A DNA stretch of 64,000 nt from UBA1479 sp040218445 (GTDB lineage: Bacteria > Pseudomonadota > Alphaproteobacteria > Rhodospirillales > Casp-alpha2). Made by a program: the position numbers and the translations under genes. The notes beneath the pieces are model-generated. The model saw nothing but the letters and a program-made list of their open reading frames with translations. It was not told the origin of the DNA and made no database searches. This document shows, one piece after another, positions 58,947 to 64,000 of this stretch. Position 1 is the first letter of the stretch; each line of letters starts with the position of its first letter. Location of the stretch: assembly GCA_040218445.1 (NCBI GenBank), contig JAVJRK010000015.1, forward strand, positions 170,405-234,404, written 5' to 3'.

Positions 58947-59666
58947 ATGCGCTTTTTTGCCTTCATCCTGTTGTTGACCACGCTTCTGGGCTCCGGTTGG
59001 GCTGCCTGGTTCTTTTTCGGCGCGCCCGCGCAGGAAGATGATCCGCAGCTGGCGGCGCTCAAACACCGCGTCGCACAACTGGAAAAACAGGCTGATGCAG
59101 GGGATCTCAATGCCGGTATCGACCTGGGGTGGATTCTGATCAAGAAGGACTCGCGTCTGCCCGACTCCGCTCGGGCGGTTGCTTTATTCCGCAAGGCCGC
59201 GGCCAAGGGCGTGGCCCGTGCGCAATATGCCATGGGTTGGGCCAATGCCAAGGGGCGGGGCGTTCCCGTTGATTATACGCAAGCTGCGGAATGGTACCGC
59301 GTGGCGGCGACGGCCGGCGGTGACCCGGATGCCCAATTCGCGCTGGGCGAACTGTATTTTCATGGACGGGGCGTCGCCAACGATTATAGCCGTGCCATCG
59401 ACCTGTACCGGTCGGCGGCCATGCGGGGGCATCCGGTCGCTCAATATCTGATGGGGGTGATGTACAAGGAAGGCTGGGGGGTTAAACGCGATCTTGTCGA
59501 AGCCTATAAATGGCTGTTTCTGGCGGCCCCCCAAACCAAACAGATCAAAGCCCATAATCCACAGTTCAATCCGCAGAAGGAACGGGAAGCCCTGATGGTC
59601 CGTTTGAACAGAACCCAGATCAACATGGCCGAGCGCAGGGCACGGGATTTGGCCGCAGGGAAGTGA
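58947..59666 (+). CDS. Sel1-repeat protein with N-terminal membrane anchor
   Basis: The 239-residue protein has an N-terminal hydrophobic segment (about 1-28, MRFFAFILLLTTLLGSGWAA) and three to four Sel1 repeats with the usual A-x-LG-x2Y-x2G-xGV pattern: AQYAMGWANAKGRGVPVDY, AQFALGELYFHGRGVANDY and AQYLMGVMYKEGWGVKRDL. Sel1 proteins are scaffolds in signalling or envelope complexes; the partner here is unknown. It sits between a small lipoprotein and a glutamine amidotransferase on the same strand. Confidence 0.85.
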   Translation: MRFFAFILLLTTLLGSGWAAWFFFGAPAQEDDPQLAALKHRVAQLEKQADAGDLNAGIDLGWILIKKDSRLPDSARAVALFRKAAAKGVARAQYAMGWANAKGRGVPVDYTQAAEWYRVAATAGGDPDAQFALGELYFHGRGVANDYSRAIDLYRSAAMRGHPVAQYLMGVMYKEGWGVKRDLVEAYKWLFLAAPQTKQIKAHNPQFNPQKEREALMVRLNRTQINMAERRARDLAAGK

Positions 59667-59675
59667 CGGGAATCC

Positions 59676-60566
59676 GTGGTGGATAATAATCTCCGTATCC
59701 TCATTATCGAGGGCAATACGTCCGACGGAAACGCGGCCATGGCGGCTGCGGGGTTGGGATCGAACGCGGCACAATACGCCGCTGCCGTGCATCTTTCGGC
59801 GTCCGATGCCGAAATCACGTTTGCCTACCCCACCGATCACACGGATGCATTGCCGCAAGGGGTGTCGCTGGCCGATTTTGATGGTGTGATCCTGGGGGGC
59901 TCTGGCCTTCATGTGCGGGCCCAAGAAAATGCGCCCGAAGTTCAACGCCAGGTGGACCTGGTGCGGGCCGTGTTCGATGCGGGACGGCCGCTATTGGGAA
60001 GTTGCTGGGGGCTGCAGGTCGCCGTTATCGCCGCCGGCGGCGATGTCGGGCCCAGCCCCAACGGCCGGGAAGTCGGTGTTTGTCGTGATATTACCTTGAG
60101 CGATATGGGAACAGATTTCCCCATGTTCGCGAGTAAGCCTCGGGTCTTCAATTCGCTTGCCATTCATTATGATGAAGTGACGAAGCTGCCTTCGGGCGCG
60201 CGGGTATTGGCTGTCAATGGTCACAGCCCTATTCAGGCGGCTGCGTTTGAGGTGGGCAGAGGCGTTTTTTGGGGAGTCCAATATCACCCTGAATTTACGC
60301 TGTCCCATATGGCCTTGCTGATCCGCCGGTACGGCTCGGATATGGTCAAACAAGGCATCTTTCCGGATCATACGGCTATGGACCGGGAAACGGATGTCAT
60401 GCTGCGTATGGATGGGGCTTCGGCCTCAGGTTCAAACTCTGATGACGTTGAGTTTGCGCCCTTGGCTGCAGAGTTAGGCATCGACCGCATGATCACCGAC
60501 CCGGTCAATCGTTGTAGGGAAATAGACAATTGGTTGCAGTTTTGTGGAAGTGAAAAAGCGGGGTGA
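59676..60566 (+). CDS. Class I glutamine amidotransferase-like protein
   Basis: The 296-residue protein has the class I GATase triad: Cys110 (LLGSCWGLQV), His204 and Glu206 (GVQYHPEF), with GVILGGSGLHV near residue 73. It resembles GMP-synthase-type GATase domains but lacks an attached synthetase; stand-alone homologues include gamma-glutamyl hydrolases and YfeJ-like proteins of unknown target. Residues 245-296 form a non-homologous acidic C-terminal tail. It starts at GTG (59676 or 59679), nine bases after the Sel1 gene stop. Confidence 0.85.
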   Translation: MVDNNLRILIIEGNTSDGNAAMAAAGLGSNAAQYAAAVHLSASDAEITFAYPTDHTDALPQGVSLADFDGVILGGSGLHVRAQENAPEVQRQVDLVRAVFDAGRPLLGSCWGLQVAVIAAGGDVGPSPNGREVGVCRDITLSDMGTDFPMFASKPRVFNSLAIHYDEVTKLPSGARVLAVNGHSPIQAAAFEVGRGVFWGVQYHPEFTLSHMALLIRRYGSDMVKQGIFPDHTAMDRETDVMLRMDGASASGSNSDDVEFAPLAAELGIDRMITDPVNRCREIDNWLQFCGSEKAG

Positions 60567-60997
60567 ATAAAGATGTAGGCATTTTATCATTTTGATTCTG
60601 AAATTTATTTCAACAAAAACTCGCATAATAATTAAAATGTGTAATATTTTTGTATAATATTATTAAAATATACAGTGGTATACCAATATATATTTATAAT
60701 TACTTTATTTATTTATGATTTATTCTTTTTATATGACTTTGGTAAAGGTTGTATTTTTTTGATTATTATTCTCAATATTCTGCATAGTACTTTCGTATAG
60801 CTAGATTATCTAAAGTTTCCACGTCTATCCTGTCGTTGTATTGGGAAGCCGAAGGGCCGCGTGCCGTCATGCTTTCGTGTCGTTTATCCGTTCGTTGGTT
60901 GGCGACCTTGGCAAATACCGGCAATTAAAAAAATCCCTCGGCATTTGCACCTATAGCGTCCGCCGCTGAGCGGATGGAAACGAAGGAGACATCTATC
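60567..60997. other. AT-rich intergenic island with a Fur-box-like site
   Basis: Bases 60601-60780 contain 29 G+C in 180 (16%), against about 60% in flanking genes. No open frame, tRNA or transposase remnant is present. TGATTAT-T-ATTCTCA at 60760-60774 matches the 7-1-7 Fur consensus at 12 of 14 positions. A TATAAT lies in TGTATAATAT near 60651. The remainder, 60781-60997, carries the promoter of the binding-protein gene (AAGGAG ribosome site at 60983-60988). Confidence 0.7.
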
Positions 60998-62158
60998 GTG
61001 AAACGTCTTTTCATGACCGCCGCGATTGCTCTTGCTATCGCGACCACAGCTAATCACGCCCGGGCGGAAACGGGCATCCACGCCGACAAAATCGTACTTG
61101 GCCAATCTGCCGCCTTGGGCGGTCCTGCTGCGGCGTTGGGTACGGGCATGAAGGCCGGCCTTTTGGCGGCATTCAAGGAAGCCAATGACGCCGGTGGCGT
61201 GCATGGCCGAAAGATCGAAATGATCAGTTACGATGACGGATACGAGCCCGAACGCGCCATCGCCAATACCAACAAACTGATCGACCAGGACAAGGTGTTT
61301 GCGTTGATCGGGGCCGTCGGCACGCCGACCTCCAAGGCCGCTCAACCCATATCCACGGCGAAAAAAGTTCCGTTCATCGGACCTTTCACGGGTGCCGGTT
61401 TCCTGCGTGATCCGAAAAATTCGAACGTCATCAACGTTCGTGCGACCTATGACCAGGAAACGGAAGCCTGGATCAAACACCTGACCGAAGACCTGGGTTT
61501 CAAGAACATCGCGATCCTTTATCAGGACGATGGGTTTGGCCGGGTCGGGCTTTCAGGGGTGACCAAGGCGATGGATAAACGGGGGCTGAAGATATCGGCC
61601 GAAGGAACCTATCCGCGCAACACCACGGCGGTGAAGAAGGCCATCCTGGCGATCAAGAAGGTCAAGCCCGAGGCCGTGGTGATGGTCGGTGCCTATAAGC
61701 CGATTGCCGAATTCATCAAGCTTGCCAAGAAGGTCAAGATGGATGCGGTGTTCGTGAACATTTCGTTTGTCGGCTCCAAGGCGCTGTCCAAGGAACTGGG
61801 CAGTGACGGTGCCGGCGTCGTGATCACGCAGGTCGTGCCCTATCCGTGGGACGCGGGCCTTCCGGTCGTGGCGCAGTACCAAAAGGCGCTGAAGGCGATG
61901 GATGCGAAGGAAGAACCCGGATTTGTCAGCCTGGAAGGCTATCTTGTCGGGCGCCTGACCATCGAAGCCCTGAAGAAAGCCGGTAAGGATGTCACGCGCC
62001 AAAGCCTGCTGGACACAATCTACAACACCGGAACGTTCGACTTTGGCGGGGCCAAGCTGGTTTACGGTAAAGGCGACAACCAAGGCATGGGCGAAGTGTT
62101 TCTGACCGTCATTCAGCCGGACGGTAGTTTCAAGTCCGTATCAAAACTGACGAAATAA
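60998..62158 (+). CDS. Branched-chain-amino-acid-type ABC substrate-binding protein
   Basis: The 386-residue protein has a signal peptide (about 1-23, ending ARA-E) and the LivK-type two-lobe fold: DKIVLGQSAALGGPAAALGTGMKAGLLA, then GRKIEMISYDDGYEPERAIANTNKLI and FIGPFTGAGFLRDP, IAILYQDDGFGRVG. GTG at 60998 is preferred since the signal peptide starts there and AAGGAG is ten bases upstream; ATG 60974 is the alternative. There is no permease gene beside it. The next gene is a chemoreceptor, so it may be a chemotactic ligand carrier. Confidence 0.9.
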   Translation: MKRLFMTAAIALAIATTANHARAETGIHADKIVLGQSAALGGPAAALGTGMKAGLLAAFKEANDAGGVHGRKIEMISYDDGYEPERAIANTNKLIDQDKVFALIGAVGTPTSKAAQPISTAKKVPFIGPFTGAGFLRDPKNSNVINVRATYDQETEAWIKHLTEDLGFKNIAILYQDDGFGRVGLSGVTKAMDKRGLKISAEGTYPRNTTAVKKAILAIKKVKPEAVVMVGAYKPIAEFIKLAKKVKMDAVFVNISFVGSKALSKELGSDGAGVVITQVVPYPWDAGLPVVAQYQKALKAMDAKEEPGFVSLEGYLVGRLTIEALKKAGKDVTRQSLLDTIYNTGTFDFGGAKLVYGKGDNQGMGEVFLTVIQPDGSFKSVSKLTK

Positions 62159-62263
62159 GAATTTTCTAATAGGATGGGTGGCCCTTAATGGAGGAGGGTC
62201 ACCCAGCCTTGCCGTGAACGGGGCTGGAAAAAAGGTCAAGAAACAACAAAAGGGTTTGGGACG

Positions 62264-64000
62264 ATGACTGATATGAAAGAGCCCGCTGACGAGGAATTGG
62301 TGGAAACCTCGGTCGAAAAGGATGGTGTCTCGGAAGACGGGACCGGCACGGCCGAAGCAGCGGAACATGAGGATTTGGAGCAGGCTGCGGGGGAAGAACA
62401 CCCGGCCGAAAGCGCGGACGACCAAGAGCCGCCCAATGGTGACGAGGCCGGCGAGGAGTTAGCCGCGTCGGAAGATTCACACGAAAACGCGGAACAATCC
62501 GGACCGGCCGGCGCATCGGGCAAACAGCGCGGTATGGGCATCGGCGGTCGCTTGCTGCTGTCCGTTTTGGCGATTTTCGCCGCGACGGTGGGCGCCATCG
62601 CCGTCGGCTGGATTTCCATGACATCGTCGTCCAATACGATGAGCGTCATTACCGATGACAAATCTCCGGCTGTGGCCGATGCATTGCGTCTGTCAGAAAC
62701 CGTGGCGCGGATCACGTCCATCGCACCGGCCTTGGTTGCCGCCAGGACCAATGTCGAACGGGAAGATATCGCCGCCGGTCTGAAGTCGAGTTTCGAGCAA
62801 TTTTCCAAGATCGTTGAAAAAGCGCGCATCGGTAAGGACGCGATGACGGATTTGCTTTCCCGTGCCGATCAATTGAAGGCGCAATTGGGTGAGATCGAAA
62901 ATAAGGTCAAGGACCGCAACAAATTGGCGCAATCCCGGGCTGCCGCAATGAATAAGTTGCGTGCCCTGCACAAGGAAATTGCCGTCGGCGCGGCGGCAAT
63001 CATCGACGACGTGACCTTCAACCTTTCGTTGGGGGCCGAAAATGTCGACGGCACGCAGCCGGGTGCCGTTCTGGAATTCGTGGAATCCGGGGTCGAGCCC
63101 CTGTCCGCGGCGATGAACGTCAAGGCCGAGGCCAATCAGATCGTTGGCCTTCTGGGCAATGCGGCGACGGAAACACAAAGCGAGAACCTGCAGCCGCTGC
63201 GCGAACGGTTCATCGCATCCAAGGCACAATTCATCGACAGCATGTTCCTGGTCAATGCCAACGGGGCGGCTGATGAGCTTCAGAAAAAAGGCAACGCGCT
63301 GGTCGCGATCGGAGAAGGTGAAGGCAACGTCTTTGATATCCGCATCAAGGAACTGACGGCCTTGGACGAAATCGTCGATTTGATGACCAAGACCCGCCAG
63401 ATTTCAGCCGAATTCAGCGATGACATCGCCATCGTCGTCGACGAAGCGGAAACGGGCATGGCCGAAGAAGCGGCCGCGGCGGAAAAATCGGCCGAACTGA
63501 ACAAAAAGCTTCTGATGTTTCTGGCCGTCTTCGCGCTGTTGATCACCGCTGCGGTCTATCTGATGTACGTGCGGCGTCTGGTTGCCCGTCTGGTGACCCT
63601 TTCCGACAATATGGTCGCCCTTGCCGATGGTAATCTGACTGTCGAAGTCGATAGGCATGGGACGGATGAAGTTGCAGCCATGGCCGGAACGGTTCAGGTG
63701 TTCAAGGAAAACGCCCAGGAAGTGACCCGCATGGCATCCGCGCGGGAGACGGAAGATCGCCGCAACCGGCGCCGTCTACGCTCGGAAGTTCTGGCCCTGA
63801 ACACAGCCCTTGAGGAAGAAGTCGCCAAGGCCGTCGATCTGGTCAAGGAACGTGCGGGCACGGTCGAAAACTCGGCCCGCATGGCGGCGGACCTGTCGCA
63901 GTCGGCGCATTCGCAGGCGTCGACGGTGGCCAGCGCCGCCGAGGAAGCGACCATCAACGTGCAGACCGTGGCCAGCGCGGCCGAGGAGCTGTCGGCTTCG
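62264..64000 (+). CDS. Methyl-accepting chemotaxis protein with acidic N-terminal tail (3' end outside window)
   Basis: 579 codons are visible and the frame is open at the edge. Residues 1-80 are a disordered cytoplasmic tail with 29 acidic and 2 basic residues, before the first membrane helix (about 95-117). Then follow a helical periplasmic domain (120-425), a second membrane helix (about 426-446), HAMP (447-500), and the beginning of the signalling domain, ending in ASAAEELSAS. The acidic extension before the first helix is unusual for this family. It lies 105 bases after the binding-protein gene. Confidence 0.9.
   Translation, partial: MTDMKEPADEELVETSVEKDGVSEDGTGTAEAAEHEDLEQAAGEEHPAESADDQEPPNGDEAGEELAASEDSHENAEQSGPAGASGKQRGMGIGGRLLLSVLAIFAATVGAIAVGWISMTSSSNTMSVITDDKSPAVADALRLSETVARITSIAPALVAARTNVEREDIAAGLKSSFEQFSKIVEKARIGKDAMTDLLSRADQLKAQLGEIENKVKDRNKLAQSRAAAMNKLRALHKEIAVGAAAIIDDVTFNLSLGAENVDGTQPGAVLEFVESGVEPLSAAMNVKAEANQIVGLLGNAATETQSENLQPLRERFIASKAQFIDSMFLVNANGAADELQKKGNALVAIGEGEGNVFDIRIKELTALDEIVDLMTKTRQISAEFSDDIAIVVDEAETGMAEEAAAAEKSAELNKKLLMFLAVFALLITAAVYLMYVRRLVARLVTLSDNMVALADGNLTVEVDRHGTDEVAAMAGTVQVFKENAQEVTRMASARETEDRRNRRRLRSEVLALNTALEEEVAKAVDLVKERAGTVENSARMAADLSQSAHSQASTVASAAEEATINVQTVASAAEELSAS

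Noticed and set aside
1..64000. CRISPR arrays, insertion sequences, rRNA, phage genes
   Set aside because: No regularly spaced repeats, transposase, rRNA or phage structural genes were found on either strand; XerD is the chromosomal recombinase.

Overview
The window reads as one piece of a GC-rich chromosome (roughly 60% G+C by eye) from a free-living, motile alphaproteobacterium, most likely a Rhodospirillales-type organism. The clues are the aroB-aroK, xerD, accA, secA, argJ-mutT and yfgM-bamB-der housekeeping blocks with alphaproteobacterial sequence features, a serC-type RNA leader, a MetA predicted to use acetyl-CoA, a malyl-CoA lyase of the Mcl1 type, TRAP transporters and several chemotaxis or second-messenger proteins. 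De novo glycine betaine synthesis from glycine (two methyltransferases) suggests a saline or marine habitat; this is inference.

Layout. 1-4.1 kb: aroB/aroK (minus), a tiny membrane protein overlapping a large exported protein, and xerD, which probably starts at CTG. 4.1-13.7 kb: a catabolic region with amidase, small membrane protein and a TRAP transporter (large permease, small permease, binding protein; a strong hairpin separates the binding-protein gene from the permeases), a 2-hydroxyacid dehydrogenase, a divergent GntR regulator, a SelA-like PLP protein and malyl-CoA lyase. 13.8-25.1 kb: EAL phosphodiesterase, small conserved protein, accA, MAPEG protein, secA, parvulin, argJ, mutT, a CPBP protease with a MarR-like partner, and a glycine-zipper lipoprotein with a clear sigma-70 promoter. 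25.2-30 kb: a MoaB-fold protein, bluB, then tRNA-Leu(UAA). A 57-bp copy of the tRNA 3' half lies 1.4 kb downstream and brackets a low-GC DUF2971 gene and a 3' fragment of a different tRNA-Leu. Next come repeated hairpins, a PycTM-like membrane protein, and a SugE/Gdx guanidinium exporter preceded by a guanidine-II riboswitch.

30-41.4 kb: a large protein with a C-terminal cyclic-nucleotide-binding domain; an unusual operon of CheB-like protein, aminoglycoside-phosphotransferase-fold kinase and a non-canonical enolase; serC-serA; and an exported solute-binding protein overlapping a sensor histidine kinase. 41.4-49.2 kb: glycine betaine methyltransferases, MmgE/PrpD protein, metAA, a P-loop protein and a NIT-domain chemoreceptor. 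49.5-53.4 kb: a tungsten/molybdenum aldehyde:ferredoxin oxidoreductase operon (four-cluster ferredoxin, catalytic subunit, FAD subunit, MoaD-like protein). 53.5-60.6 kb: Dyp peroxidase, der, bamB, a YfgM-like protein, a lipoprotein, a Sel1-repeat protein and a class I glutamine amidotransferase. 60.6-64 kb: an intergenic island of about 16% G+C, a branched-chain-amino-acid-type binding protein, and a chemoreceptor with a long acidic N-terminal tail that runs off the window.

The most promising material is the tRNA-Leu micro-island at 26.8-28.4 kb with its variable-stem, constant-loop hairpins, the altered-active-site enolase operon, the guanidine-II switch and the AT-rich island. No CRISPR array, insertion sequence, integrase of a mobile element or rRNA was seen.
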